Shown here piece after piece: positions 21,716-34,692 of a DNA stretch of 64,000 bases; within the stretch, counting starts at the first letter, position 1, and each line of letters starts with the position of its first letter. A program made the translations under genes and the position numbers. The stretch spans positions 2,876,937 to 2,940,936 of the forward strand of contig NW_004454160.1 of assembly GCF_000283155.1 (NCBI RefSeq), written 5' to 3'. This DNA is from Ceratotherium simum simum. Taxonomy: Eukaryota > Chordata > Mammalia > Perissodactyla > Rhinocerotidae. A model generated the notes under the pieces. It worked only from the letters and a program-made list of their open reading frames with translations, did no database searches and was not told the DNA's origin.

Positions 21716-23723
21716 CTATGGATGCATTTCTATCTTTGTTTTTATTCCCCAAAAAACTTAGAGCCAGAGGTAATGCCCAAATATTGGAATCAGTTAAAAA
21801 ATCAGTGCGTTACAGCTCCTTTAAAAAATTATCATAGCACCTGTTTTCTTTTTATGTCCTGTTCTTCTGCATTTCAATCTATAAGTCAATTAAATCCTTT
21901 TAGATTTTAGCAGAATACAAAATGCAAATACATATAATTGATAATTTAGATGACTTTCTTACCTTATGATTTTATAAGTTTTCTCTAAGTCAAATGGGAA
22001 ATCAGTGGCAGAGATAAAAATCAGATTTTACATCTCTTAAAGGAGTGTGCATTTCATGTCTTTTCTTGGACTTTCACATGGAATTCCAAATCTGTATAAC
22101 ATTCAGCAACTTCTGTTGACTACAAACCATTTTATTATGCCATAACAAAAAGCTATTTAGAGATGTACAGCATCTCTGTTAATGCAACATAACACCTATT
22201 GTAATAGAAACCTTGTATATTGTTAGCAATAAATCTTACAGCCTGGATTTCGTAATTTCACAGGCATGAAGAAAAATGGGTTTTTATATAGTTCTTAATG
22301 TGGAGACTGCTTAAATGGCCCATTAAAATTGGGAATTTCAGCCTCCAAGGGTCAGACTATTCTGAATGAAAGGTCTCCATAGGAACAATAAGGCCATGTT
22401 TGTACATTGCAACAAAATCATCCATGGAATGGTTGATTCAAAACTCAGACTGTCTTGTTGATAAATTGGTGGCATATGACAATCCATGTGACCCTCCAAA
22501 CCGCCAGAATGACCAGATTGTCTAAAATGTTAGTGTTTGTTCCTGTTATCCAGTTATAATCTATTTGAATGAAGCAAAGGTATGCTGTGCTTTAGATAAT
22601 GATAAAAGAAATTAAATAAACGTAATTTTGGGCATTAACACAAACTAAAGCAAAAGAAGAAGGATATAGTCATAAAACTGCATTTGGTCTCATGGGTTCT
22701 GAATAAAAAGACAGATGACTGGATTGGAAGATAAAATAGTTGAATAAGTGGTGAAAGAAAGAGAGAAAGGAAAAGCATGCAGTGTATTCCAGAAAACTCT
22801 GCTATTAATAAAGAACAATAAGCTGGAGACCTTAATCAGTTATACACCCCCTTGAGGTAGCGTTCCAGTTCTGATTCTGTCTTTCCCAGGCTTCTGAAAT
22901 CCACCTCCATTCTAGCTTAATGTCTCCTTCATGATATTTTCCTGTTTTAATAAACCTTATTGAATAATTACCTCTTTTAATCCCCTTTTCAAAGTCCTAA
23001 AAAATGAATTGCTACTTAAATCATCAGCAACAATAATCAGTGGCAGCAACAATTAGCAGACCATTTAGTTTTATCTTAAATACAGAAATGAAGAGGAAAT
23101 CTATTCAGATTTTTTTTCAAGAAAGCTATCAAATTAATTAAATAAGGTAAATTGGGGAAAGTTATGCAAACAACATCTGGAATAATTCTCCAAATAATAT
23201 AATAATATTATAGAATAATATATAATAATTCACCCCAAATTATTCACTTAATCATTCATTAATTCATTAGACTACTTTTCAGCATCTGCTCAGTGGTAAA
23301 TCCAGTGCTGAGTTCTGGGTACCTACTCTGACCTCTGTCCAATGGCCTTGTGGGTAGCAGGTGAGGCAGACTTATAAATATTAGGAAAAGTAGTAGTAGA
23401 AGGGCATTTTCACCCTTTAACCAATTATGCTCGTGTCAGTTTCATTAGGAAAATGGGAAAAACTTATTTTTTTAATCAACTAGTTGTTTGATTGACTTGA
23501 CCTATGAAGTCATCAAAATCCTTAAGTAGACAGCTGTAGATAGAGCCATACCTGAACGTTTTAGTAATTCCTACTATGTTAAATTTGCAACTATTATCAA
23601 TTAAACTTATCAAATCAGAGTTATTCAGTAAATATTACATAGCAGGTACTTTGCTAAATAAATGAATGAATGATTACTTCATTCAATCATTCATTGAATA
23701 ATTATTCATAAAATAATCTATTT
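21716..23723. other. AT-rich, mostly unique sequence
   Basis: Two kilobases without a recognised interspersed repeat apart from AT-rich runs (23185-23230). The block 22100-22680 is the candidate conserved piece described in the findings. An inverted repeat lies at 23660-23697. Confidence 0.4.
23660..23697. repeat. Short inverted repeat of GAAT units
   Basis: Arms built from 'aatgaatgaatgatt' and 'aatcattcattgaat' around a short centre. Complementary arms of about 13 bases, probably from opposed tetranucleotide runs. Confidence 0.7.
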
Positions 23724-23886
23724 CATTCCTTCTCAAATTTTAGTGTACATATGAATCATATGCTAATCTTGTAAAAATGCAGATTCTGATGCAGTCAGCC
23801 TGGAATGGGTCCTGAGATTTTGTATTTCTAACAAGCTCCTAGGAAATGCCAATGTTACTAGTCCATGAATCTCATCTTTAGTAACA
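23724..23886 (+). mobile_element. MER5A-like hAT-Charlie element
   Basis: 'cattccttctcaaattttag', 'tgtacatatgaatcatatgc', 'cttgtaaaaatgcagattc', 'tgggtcctgagattttgtat', 'ttctaacaagctcctagga', 'aatgccaatgttactagtcc'. Close to full length. Confidence 0.8.
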
Positions 23887-23929
23887 AAAATGTCCTCAAT
23901 AAACAGCAACGACATAAGAAGCTACTAAG

Positions 23930-24135
23930 AGTCATGGCTCCTGCAGTCTGTCACATTTCTGTCATTTATCAGTGGTGTGATCTTGGGAAAGTTACTCTCT
24001 TTGAACTGTATGCTCCTCGTCTTTTAAGTAGGGAAAATGATATCTACCTAAAGGTTGTTTTGTGAGTCAAATGATACAATGAGTAAGAAAGTTTTTTATA
24101 ACCTAAAAGTGTTCTGCATATGTAATCCTTTATTA
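23930..24135 (+). repeat. MIR SINE
   Basis: 'agtggtgtgatcttgggaaa', 'gttactctctttgaactgta', 'gtagggaaaatgatatctac', 'ggttgttttgtgagtcaaat', 'aacctaaaagtgttctgcat'. Confidence 0.8.
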
Positions 24136-25499
24136 TTTTTAATTATCATTATTAGTCCTTAAGTAGAGGCAATTAATAAGGAGGATCTTTCAATGAATGC
24201 ATAGTAACATATTGGCTAACTAATGCAAGTGAATATCCTGAAATATGAAGCCTTAATGGAGTGCTTACTAGGATGTACAGGCACATATATGTGTAGCATG
24301 TTCCTAAACTACCAAAGCAGTTAAATATGTGACCCGATTTTGCATGGTTTACAATAGGATACTCTGTCATTGTAGCATGTTAATTATTATTTACAAAGTC
24401 ATTGTTAAAAATGAGATGTCCTTGTATAACAAAGTCCCACAGCCAATATTTTATGGATAGCACACAAAGAGGTTGGAAATTGATGATTTATGGATCAGGA
24501 AATAACAGCCCTCAACTCTCCTGACTTCCCTAGCCATGTTGGGCAGTTTTGCATCACCTTTTGGTTGTCAGTTATGTTTGTATTAATGGTGATACCTTTG
24601 CAGGCTGAAACAGGATATGTATACTCTTGGAGGTGCTGTCTGGAAATTCTCCCAGCATGACTGGGAGGCCAAGGGCAGACTGTTGCTGCTCATCCATCAG
24701 AAGCATCATGTGTTCTGACCTCAAACACAGTGTCCATGGCATTCACTGTCACAAGACAAAGGGTCTGATTCTATTCCCACACACCAATGCCCACTAAACA
24801 CTACGTGGTGTCACATTCATTTGAGAAACATTTATATGTTAATTTTTACATTTATAGCAGGCCAGGTATTGGACTATATGGGATTTGAAAAACTTGGAAA
24901 ATGATTTCAAGGAAGAGCTGTGAATATTTAAAGATATGGAATACAAGAATACTGAAAGAGAGAAATGAAAGCCAAGGGCACCTTAACACGTCTCCTTACT
25001 TGAAACACTTGGAATCAACCCCCATACTCTGAATTATATCTAATGATTTTTTAATTTACAACATGTATTTAATTCTATCATGTTGTATTACTGATTTCAT
25101 TTCATCTAGCAGGTTGTTTAGATACGTGCCTTACTCATCCTGGTTATCTCCAAGAGTGATAAAAAATAGTGATTTCTTTCAATACATGCTTGTTGAATAA
25201 ATAAATGGCAAATACATGAACTACCAATGCATACATATAATTAATATAGGTTTAGGAATTCTCAAGTGACAAGGACATACAAATTGTGCTGGAGAAGACT
25301 AGAACTAAGCTTTGTCTACAAATGGCCTCAGATTATCATGGTGTCACCAGCATGTGGAATAATACAGAGAGTCAGAATTGTTTACTGGGAAAATTATAAA
25401 ATTTACTTGCAAGAAAACTTCTGTGCAGGCAAGTTGAGACACTCCATTACAGCAAAATACATAGTTATCTCTGTATTTACCACGATAAAACATCTGTGC
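24136..25499. other. Mostly unique, AT-rich sequence
   Basis: Weak L2-type ends near 24800-24870 and 25180-25205 ('atgcttgttgaataaataaa'). Nothing else recognised. Confidence 0.35.
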
Positions 25500-26060
25500 T
25501 TTCCCCATGTCACATCTCTGAACACATTGCTCTTCTCTTGAACACCTTCTCTTCAGCTTCTCCAAGGGTATCCAATCTTGATGTGAGAGCCACTAGTTGA
25601 TTATCCACAGCATCTCTGGGAGTCATGGGGCATGGGTGACCTATTCCCGACTTCATCCACCTTCCACACTGAAACTGGTCAATGGTCCCCAGTGATCTCA
25701 TGGTCACTAGCTAAGTGTAAAGGACTCCTCTCAAACTTTATCTAACTTGGCTTATCTGCAGCAGTTAACCTGGCTGACCACTCTCTCCTTGAAAGGCTCT
25801 CTTTACTGGCTTCCTGTAATACCACACTTACCTAGTTTTCCTCCGTCTTTCAGACCACTTCTTCTCAGTCTACTTGTCCTTTGCCGTGCCTTAACTATCG
25901 GTGCTTCTCAGGGGTTTGTTGTCTCTTCTTTCCTTCTCAAGCTACATGCTCCTGTGAGCGCCCTCATCTTCTCTCATGGTTTAAGTGCTGTTTGCCCCCC
26001 CTTCATATGTAATATGAAGCTTCACATGTAATGCTCTCCAGATTTAGTCAATACTGCATT
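25500..26060 (+). repeat. L2 LINE, ORF2 interior
   Basis: 'ctggtcaatggtccccagtg', 'ggctgaccactctctccttg', 'ctttactggcttcctgtaat', 'cctagttttcctccg', 'ccacttcttctcagtctact', 'catcttctctcatggtttaa'. This is the L2 reverse-transcriptase end region, upstream of the segments seen at 11165 and 20385. Frames are broken. Confidence 0.75.
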
Positions 26061-26724
26061 TTTAATTTCTATATGGTAACTAGTACATGCATGAGGAAAA
26101 CTCAGTGTGAAAATCTGAAAAATAAGAAATGTAGGCATGCATGATTTTGTGTTTGGAAACCATGCATCCATCTTTTAGCCAAGGTTAGAAATCCATACAG
26201 ACTTGCTTGATGATCTGCCCACCCTCTCCCATAACTGTGCGTTCCTTGACCCTCCCTGAGCTGCTCTCTGACCTTTGCCTAGACTCCACTGTTGGGAAAC
26301 CTGACAAGCACTTCTTGCTGGACAAGAAAAGCTGCCATCAAGTTTCCCAGAAATTTTCCACCGTTCAGAAAGGGTTTATGCTTTACCAAAAGAATTCACC
26401 TTGGGGCCCTTTCAAATAACCATCTCTCCAAGGAAATTTAATATTTGATTCAACTTATCAAAATTAGATTTACTCACATTTGGAAAACATGTCTACAGTT
26501 CTGCCTCGCTTTATATAACTGGGGTGTCCCTGGAATATGTACAAATTACATAGTTGTAAGCTGAATTATAGTTCAAATGTATGCATCACTTTGCTAAAAC
26601 AAATGCTATTATAAAGCAAATAATAGCATCTAATATGTCTGGTAAATTTGGACTTTATGTATTAAATGTACTTATTTTTGGAGGCATACTTATGCATATT
26701 AGTATACAAGAGAGGGAGGAGAGA
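26061..26724. other. Unique sequence
   Basis: No repeat or coding evidence. Confidence 0.35.
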
Positions 26725-26800
26725 TTAACACTTTTTGAGGACGTGCCAGGTGTCAGGCATCGTGCCAGGAACTGTGGCCTGCCATTATGATAATGAGAGC
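26725..26800 (-). repeat. MIR SINE, short 3' fragment
   Basis: 'ggacgtgccaggtgtcaggc' and 'atcgtgccaggaactgt' resemble the minus-strand MIR 3' end. Confidence 0.5.
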
Positions 26801-27059
26801 TTAGGTTTGTGTTTTGGTTTGTGTATGATAGGATATAGGTCAGAAAGGCAGTATTTATTCCACAGTCAAAAACGTTTTTGCTCCCCCAAATCCAGATGCC
26901 TTTGTTTGCTTTTTCCCTACTGCCATTACCCAGGAAATTAACACCAGACAGGCTCCCAGGTATTTCTTTCCACTCAGTCTCTATCCACCCCTCTCCTTTT
27001 CCTAAGATAGCTCAAAGGGACAAATCTCATGGCCAGGCTTATTCACATTAGGTGAGTTA
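26801..27059. other. Unassigned spacer
   Basis: No signal. Confidence 0.3.
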
Positions 27060-27172
27060 TTGATACAAAAATAACTATTAAATATATACAATATCTAATG
27101 TAGTATATATGTACATGAGCATATATATTATATACACATCTATTAGAGAGAGAGAGGAATAGAGAGAGAAGG
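27060..27172. repeat. Low complexity: TA-rich then GA-rich
   Basis: Alternating TA stretches followed by two short GAGAGA runs. Confidence 0.7.
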
Positions 27173-28399
27173 TTTTGTTTTTCCGCCTTGGCTAATGTTA
27201 CTTACTTTAAGTGATAGTAACCACTCGAGGTCCCTGGGAGCTGAGTCCTTCCATGTCTGTAGCTACATGCAAGCCTCTTTGCTCCTATCTGGTTGCTGGG
27301 ACAGCCTCTTAATTCCAGTTGTCACAAAGATGGGGACTGTCTGTGGGCCACAGCTTTCACCTCTTTGACAAGAGTTTCTTAACTAGAAGCATAATGAGGT
27401 GGGAGAGACACCAGAGAGCACTTAACTGCATTAACACTTAGAGAAGAACTCGGGCCCCACCCTCCACTCCTGATCACCTTCCAACAATCTCCTACGCCAC
27501 TCCCCTGAGCCGCTCTGTAGACCTGCAGATATGAGCAGCAGCACTTGTGTTAACAACTTGGCGGCTGCAAGAAGCCAGACCCCAGGAAGCAACAAGATAT
27601 TTCCCTGAGGGAGGCCCTGGCTCGGGGCTTCCCTTCCTTTCCTGTGTCAACAAAGCCTTCATTTCCTAACTCACAGGCCATAGAATACGCCAAATTCCTG
27701 TTTTTTCACCTTCTTCTCTGGATGGAAAGGACCCTATTAGACAGAATTTATATAGCCAAGTTGTGTTGATTTTACTCTCATTAATGGCTCCAACTCATAA
27801 AAAAAGCATTGGGGATTTTAAAAAATGTATCTGAAAAATAAACAAATACGCAAGCTCTGGTTCTTATTCCAGAGCATAGAGCAAACAAAATACTCTGAGT
27901 AGGAGTACCTAATTGTGTTTCATATAGTATAACGAGTTAATAAATTGCACAGCAGCTACATAAATATGTCTATACTCTATGTGGAGAATAGTTAATAGTG
28001 CAACAGCTAATGTAAATGGATGTTTATTAAATAATGGGAAACCTACAATAGTACAAAATAGACTGACCAAAATTCAAAGGAATACAAAACATAAGATCCT
28101 TATCACTTTTTAGTTGTTTTTTTAAGGAAGAATACAGTAGAAAGATGAAGTAATAAGCAGATATCAGATACTCCACGTTGTATTTCATTTAACACGCACA
28201 CAAACAATTGAACATAAGGGCACAAATAGACACATACCAGATGCCGTATATCTCCCAAACACTTTGCGCATCTCAATTGCCACTTAGTCATATCAGTGTC
28301 TTCAACTTCCTCACACTTATTCACATTCTCCAGAAGCTTCCAAAACCCATTTCCTCTGTGAAGCCTATCTTCAAATGTCCAGTGATTTCTCATTTGAAC
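27173..28399. other. Unique sequence; GC-richer 27180-27720
   Basis: 27180-27720 is richer in G and C than its surroundings and repeat-free. From 28240 the text starts to look like L2. Frames of 99-100 aa on opposite strands (28103-28507) overlap and are not credible. Confidence 0.4.
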
Positions 28400-28612
28400 T
28401 CGCAATCCCTAATTATTGTTAACACTCCTTTTTCACACATTTTCTGTGAGGTGCTGTTATTTCTCTTGATACGTGCAAAGATCTTACCTCCCAAAACTGG
28501 ATTATAAACTCTGGAAGACATTATTTATACCTTACCCTTCTGAGGAACATTTCATCACCCAGCACATTGCCTTGTGTGGAGTAGGTGCTAAGTAGGTTGA
28601 TGCACAGGAATG
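28400..28612 (+). repeat. L2 LINE 3' end
   Basis: 'actggattataaactctgga', 'agacattatttatacc', 'tcacccagcacattgccttg', 'gtggagtaggtgctaagtag'. Confidence 0.65.
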
Positions 28613-28859
28613 AGATGGAACCAGAGAGTTGTGTATTGAGGCTATTTAAGCCATTACCTTTGGACCAGAAGATTTAATAGCAAAAATTTATCCCTTATCA
28701 TTATTTTTGTTAAGGAAGATGGTAAACTAATCTCAATGGAGTGAATTTCTGATTGGCAGGTAAAGGAATTGTAGGTAGAATCTTAGTTAATAGAGTGAGA
28801 GTTAACCAGGTCAAGAAGATGAATGCCCTTGCAAAAGTGTTGTGTTTGCATACATGTGT
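28613..28859. other. Unassigned spacer
   Basis: No signal. Confidence 0.3.
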
Positions 28860-29215
28860 GCTATTTTATATAGTGTGTTCAGGGAAGTCTTCACTGATAA
28901 GGGGACACTTGGACAGAGACCTGAAGGGAGTGAGGAAGCAAGCCATTGGCTTTTTTAGAGAAAGGGAGTTTTAGGCAGAGTGTGCAACAAGGCTAAAGAT
29001 GGCAAGGTGGGAGCATGCTTGTGTGCTTGAAGAATAGCAAAGAGGCCAGTGTGTGTTGAAGAGAATGAATAATAGTAATGGATAAAATCAAAGAGTTACC
29101 TATGACCTAGATCATGTAGGACCTTGAAGGGACTTTGATTTTCACTCTGAATGAGATTGGAAGCCATTGAAGTGTTTTGATCAGGGGAGAAAAATTATAT
29201 TCCACATTTGAAAAT
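28860..29215 (-). repeat. L2 LINE
   Basis: Minus-strand order: 'acacttggacagagacctga', 'agggagttttaggcagagtg', 'aagaggccagtgtgtgttg', 'agatcatgtaggaccttgaa', 'gggactttgattttcactct', 'gattggaagccattgaagtg', 'ttttgatcaggggag'. Confidence 0.85.
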
Positions 29216-29649
29216 CTCAGTGTAAAATTGGGTTTGTTGTCAACTTTAGTTCCTGAACACAATACCGTCATTGCTACATGCATGGCTCTATTTTATATCA
29301 TTTTTAAAGAATAAAAACTAAACACACTTGAACTTACCATTCAACCCAAAACTTTAGCAATAGCTCATATATGCCTATAATTCTTAATGGTAATACTTTA
29401 TTTGCCATAATTATTTACGGTAAATTGACTTGTACTGTACTTCCCCTATTATTATTATCATTAATTAAAAATATTTCCTTAAGACGAAACTGTATTCGCA
29501 GATTTTTTAAAACTTTTATGTATAAACATAAACACTTAGAAATGAAGGAAGAGCAGATAATGACGTACCCTTTTGTCTATCTTCCACAATGATCAACTAA
29601 TGGCCAACCTTGTTTCATAAATTTCCCCACTCCATCCCACTCCACTCCC
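29216..29649. other. AT-rich unique sequence
   Basis: No recognised repeat. Confidence 0.35.
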
Positions 29650-29914
29650 AGATTACTTTTTAAGTCAAATGTATTTAAGTACAATTTGCACACAATAAAA
29701 TCCACCACTTTACGTGTACATTTCTGTGTATTTTGACAAGTTATACTGTTATGTAACTTCCACTACTATCAAGATATCGAATTTTCCCATCATACCAGAG
29801 TTCCCACATTCCCTTTCATAATTGATTTCCTATTCTCATCCCCATTCCCTGGTAATGCCGTTCTCTATCCCTATAGTTTTGCCTTTGTAAGAATGTAGTA
29901 TAAATATAATCATA

Positions 29915-30617
29915 CAGGCATACTTCGTTTTCACTTGTGATTCACTTTATTGAGCTTCACCATTATTGCGTTTTTTACGAGACCCTCTACCAGCAAAAAG
30001 ATTATGACTCACTGAAGGTTCAGATAATGGTTAACATTTTTTTGTTCCGACTACTAGCGACCCTGTGTACGGCAGAGTGGAACTCTGCTTGGCTTTTTGT
30101 GCCATCCTCTCACCTTCCGGTGCTATATCAGACAATGCTGCTGCTATTCATAGGGTTTTCATGGCCAATTTTTTTGGAAGTGGGTGGCCAGGTCTTTCTT
30201 CCTAGTCTGTCTAGTCTGGAAGCTCTCCTGAAACCTGTCCACCATGAGTGACTCTACTGGTATTTGAAATACTGATGGCGTAACTTTCAACATGGCAGTG
30301 ACACTCAGCCTGTGGTGGTGTGATTCCCTGACCTGGAAACGAACCAGGGGTTGTGGCAATGAGAGCGCCATATCTTAACCATCAGACCACCAGGGCTAGC
30401 TTAGCATTTTCTAGCAATAAAATATGTTTTAATTAAGGTATGTACATTTTTTTCCCTAGACATAATGCTATTGCACACTTAATAACTACAGTATAGTGTA
30501 AACATAACTTTCATATGCACTGGGAAACCAAAAAATTTGTGTGACTCTCTTTATTGTGATATTAGCTTTATTGTGGTGGTCTGGAAGAGAACCCACAATG
30601 TCTCTGAGTTATGCCTG
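29915..30617 (+). mobile_element. Internally deleted Tigger (TcMar) DNA transposon
   Basis: Begins 'caggcatacttcg' and ends 'gagttatgcctg', with TA dinucleotides on both sides (29913-29914 and 30618-30619), the mariner-class target. The 5' part jumps from the terminal region to the far 3' part ('ctctaccagcaaaaagatta', 'actcactgaaggttcagata'), so the transposase body is missing. The 3' part includes 'gcacacttaataactacagt' and 'ataactttcatatgcactgg'. Inserted into L1; itself interrupted by a SINE. Confidence 0.92.
30041..30400 (-). repeat. tRNA-derived SINE unlike ERE, inside Tigger
   Basis: About 360 bp. On the minus strand it starts 'gccctggtggtctgatggtt' with an A-box-like TGGTCTGATGG and a B-box-like GGTTCGTTTCC. 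A long body follows, then a tail with 'acacagggtcgctagtagtc' and 'gga'. Direct repeats ttaacatttt (30031-30040) and ttagcatttt (30401-30410) flank it. Body and tail differ completely from ERE. I recall similar tails in other mammalian SINEs, but do not assign a name. Confidence 0.75.
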
Positions 30618-31787
30618 TATAGGTTTTCATGCTGATATATATCTTCATTTCTCTTGAGTAAATACCTGGGAGATTGATGAGTTGTATAGTAGTTTATATT
30701 TAACTTTATAAGAAACTGCTGAAGTGTTTTCCAAAATAGTTGAAACATTTTGCATTTACATCAGCAAGGTGTATGAAACTTCTAGATGCCCTGTATCCGC
30801 ATCAGCATTCAAATAGGAGGTACTAGGATCTAATTGTGATTTTAATACAAATTTTCCAAATAAATGATGATGGTGATCATCTTTTCATTTACTCATTTGC
30901 CAGTTCTATCTCATTTTTAGTAAACTATCTGTTCGTCTTTTGCTCATTTTTAATGATCTGTTTTCTTCTTATTGAGTTTTGGGAGTTCTTTATATATCTT
31001 TATCAGATGTGTATCTTGCAAATATTTTCTCCCATCCTGTGAATTATCTTTTTATTTTTCTCTCACTGTCTTTCAAAGAGCAGAATTTTTTTTATTTGAT
31101 GAAGTCTATTTTATCCATTTTTAATTTTAAGATTCATGACTTTTGTGTCTTAGAAATCTTTACCTGACCCCAGGTCACAAAAATTTTCTCTTTTGTGTTC
31201 TTCTAGAAGTTTTGTAGTTTTAGGTTTTATATTTAGATCTGTGATCCATTTTGAGTTGTTTTTCGCATATGTTTTGAAGTGTGGCTCAAGATCCTTTTGT
31301 GTGTGTGTATGTACAGATACACAGTTATTTCACACTATTTGTGGAAAAGATTGTTCATTTTTCACTGAATTTCCTTGGACACTTTTGTAAGGAATCAGTT
31401 GACCATACATGTATAGGTCTATTTCTAGACTCTGGTCTGTTCCATCCATGTGTCTATCCTTTCATCAATACCCCACTGTCTTGATTAATGGAGGCTTATA
31501 AAAAGTATTGAAAACAGGTAGTGTGGGTCCTCAAACTTTGATCTTTTTCAAAAAGTGTTTTTGCTATTCTAGGCCGCTAGCATTTCCACGTAAATTTTAG
31601 GATCATCTTATCATTTTCTACAAAAAAAAAACTCTGCTAATATTTATAGTGGGATTGCATTGTAACTATAAATCAATTTAGGGAAAATTGCCATCTTAAC
31701 TATATTGTCTTCCAAATTCATGGATATGGAATATTTCTCTATTTATTTAGATCTTTAATTTCTCTCAGCAATGGTTTCTAGTTTTTT

Positions 31788-32019
31788 GTTTTTTTCGTAT
31801 TTTTTGTTTTTTGTGAGGAAGATTAGCCCTGAGCTAACATCTATTGCCAATCTTCCTCTTTTTGCTGAGGAAGACAGGCCTTGGGCTAAAATCCGTGGCC
31901 ATCTTCCTCTACTTTATGTGGGACGCCGCCGGAGCATGGCTTGACAAAGGGAACCTGCGAACCTCAGGCAACAGAAGCAGAGCGCACGCACTTAACTGCT
32001 ATGCCACCGGGCTGGCTAC
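31788..32019 (-). repeat. ERE SINE with doubled tail unit
   Basis: Two copies of the inverted-repeat unit are present ('gaggaagattagccctgagc' and 'gaggaagacaggccttgggc'), then the body and head ('ctatgccaccgggctggc'). Duplications tggtttctagttttt (from 31772) and tggtttatagttttt (from 32020) flank it with one mismatch. Confidence 0.92.
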
Positions 32020-32463
32020 TGGTTTATAGTTTTTAATCTACAAGTTTTGTACTTCTTTTGTTAAAATTATTCCTAAATATTTTATTTCTTGGTATGAATG
32101 AAACTGTCTTCTTAATTTTATTTTCCAATTATTCAATGGTAGTATATAGAAATTAAATTTGTTTTTTTGTATTGATCTTCTATCCTGCAACCTTGTTAAA
32201 TTTGCTTATTAATTCTATTAGCTTTTTTTGCAGATTCTATCAGATTTGCTATACAGACTGTCATGTAATCTGTGAAAAGAGACAGTTTTACTTCTTCCTA
32301 TCTAATATGGTTGCCTTTTATTTCTTTTTCTTATTTTATTACATAAGCTAGAACTTCCTGTACAATGTTGAATAGAAATGGTGACAGTGGATATTCTTGT
32401 CTTGTCCTTGATCTTAGAAGGAAAGTATTTGGCATTCACCATTAAGTATGATGCTAGCTGTAG

Positions 32464-32484
32464 GGTTTTTTTTTTTTTTTTTTG
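32464..32484 (+). repeat. Poly-T run
   Basis: About 18 T in a row inside the L1. Confidence 0.85.
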
Positions 32485-34418
32485 TAAATATCTTTTTTTC
32501 CCCCTGATTGACGCAGTTCTCTTCTTTTCCTGTTTTGTTGAGAGCTTCTGTCATGAATGAGGACTAAATTTTGTCAAATGGCTTTTCTGTGTCTATCAAG
32601 ATGATCATGTATTATTTGTTCTTTATTCTATTAATATGGTGAATTACACTGGTTGATTATCAAATTATCTACCAACCTTGCATGCCTAGGATGAATCCTC
32701 TTGGTCATATTGTCTAATTCTTTTTATATGTTGTATTCAGTTTAATAGTTTGTAAAGGATGTTTTGCATCTATATACATAAAGGATATCTGTCTGTACTT
32801 TTCTTCATTTGTGATATCTTTGGCTTTGGTATAAGAATAATATTGGCTGCCTAGAATGTGTTTGGAAGTGTTTCCTCCTCCTCTATTATCTGAGAAAGTT
32901 TCTAGGATTCACATTTTTTTCTTTTTCAAATATTTGAAATAATTTACCAGTGAAGCCATCTAAGACTGCTCTTTAGATTGTGGTAAGATTTTAAATTACT
33001 ACAACTTAAGTTTAAATTAAATTAAAATTTTATAATGTATATTTCATTTCATATAAGTTTTCCAATTTCTTGGTACAAAGTTGTTCATGATATTTCCTTA
33101 TGATCCTTTTAATTTTTGCAGTTGCAGTAGCGATAGCCCTTCTTTCATTCCTGAAGTTGGTAGTTTTTGTCTTCTTTTTTTTTTTCTTGGTTAGTCTAAC
33201 TAAAGGTTTTTGAATTTTTTAAAAATCTTTTTCTAAGCATAACTTTCGGTTTCATTTACTTTTCTCTATTGTTTTCTCTTTTCGGTTTCATTGATTTCCA
33301 CTCTGATCTTTATTATTTCCTTCCTTCTGCTTGCTTTAGATTTAATTTGCTCTTCTTTTTATAGTTTCTAAAGGTGAACACATTGATTTGAGATCATTTT
33401 TCTTTTTAATATGGTGTATATATAGCTACAAATTTCCCTCTAAGCACTGCTTTAGCTGTATCTCATAAGTTTTGATATGTTGTGATTTTGTTTTGATTCA
33501 GCGCAAAACATTTTCTAATTTCTCCTGTGATTTCTTCTTTCACCCTTGGGTTTTTCAGAAATGTGTTGTTTAATTTTCAGATATTTAGGGCATTCTCAAT
33601 GCATTTCTGTTATTGGTTTTCAATCAAATTCCATTGTGGTTGAGGCACATACTTGGATTGATTTCAGTCTTTTTAGATTTATTGAGACCTATTTTATGCC
33701 AAAGCATATGGTTTATCCTGGAGAATGTTTTGTGTGTGCTTGCAAAGAATATGGATTCTGCTATAGTTGGGTGATGTGTTATGTAAATGTTAGGTAGGTC
33801 ATGTTTTTTATAGTGTTGTTTATGTCTTCTTTATGCTTGCTGATTTTCACTCCAGATGTTCCATCAATTATTGAGAGTGGGACACTGATATTTCCAATTT
33901 TATTTGTTGAGCTGTCCATTTCTCCTTTCAATTCTGTCAATTTTTGTTTTAGGTATGTAACTCTTATTAGTTATGTATATATTTATAATTGTTATATTTT
34001 TCTAATTTATTGATCCTTTTATCACTATTCCCCTTTGTCTCTCATATATTTCTTATCTTTATGTTTATTTTGCCTAGTAGCCATTCTAGCTCTCTCATGG
34101 TTAATGTTTGCATGGTATATACATTTTAGTATTTTTACTTTAAAGCTATTTATGTCTTGAATCTAAAGTGTGTCTCTGGTAAATAACATGTAGTTGAATC
34201 TTGCTTTTTAAATTCAGTTTGACAGTCTCCTCCTTTGATTTATGTATTTAGTCTATACTCATTTAATGTAATTGTTGATATGCTTGGATTTATGTCTGTT
34301 GTTTTTTGTTTTCTATATGTATTGTGACTTTTTTTGTCCTGTGTTCCTCCTTCACTGCTTTCTTTTATGTTAAATAAATATTTATAGTTTATGACTTTAA
34401 TTTCTCTGTTGATTTTCT

Positions 34419-34692
34419 TTTTTTTTTTTTTTTTTTTTTGGTCACTTTTTTTTGTCCTGGCTTTCCCCCCTCTCCCTCTCCCGGCCTCCCTTTCTTCCTT
34501 TTCCCCCTTTCCTTTTTTTTTTTTTTTTTTTNNNNNNNNNNNNNNNNNNNNNNNNNNNNNNNNNNNNNNNNNNNNNNNNNNNNNNNNNNNNNNNNNNNNN
34601 NNNNNNNNNNNNNNNNNNNNNNNNNNNNNNNGAACCCGGGTCGCCAGCATCAGAGCGCGCACACTTAACCGCTAAGCCACAGAGCCGGCCCC
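34419..34692 (-). repeat. ERE SINE interrupted by an assembly gap
   Basis: The right end is an ERE head: 'gaacccgggtcgccagcatc', 'ttaaccgctaagccac', 'agagccggcccc'. Perfect 15-bp duplications (ctctgttgattttct) lie at 34404-34418 and 34693-34707, so one insertion spans the gap. The left 113 bases are T-tracts and a C/T-rich run that do not match the ERE body. Confidence 0.9.
34532..34631. other. Assembly gap, 100 N
   Basis: Exactly 100 N, the common placeholder for a gap of unknown size. It follows an uninterrupted T run. Confidence 0.99.
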
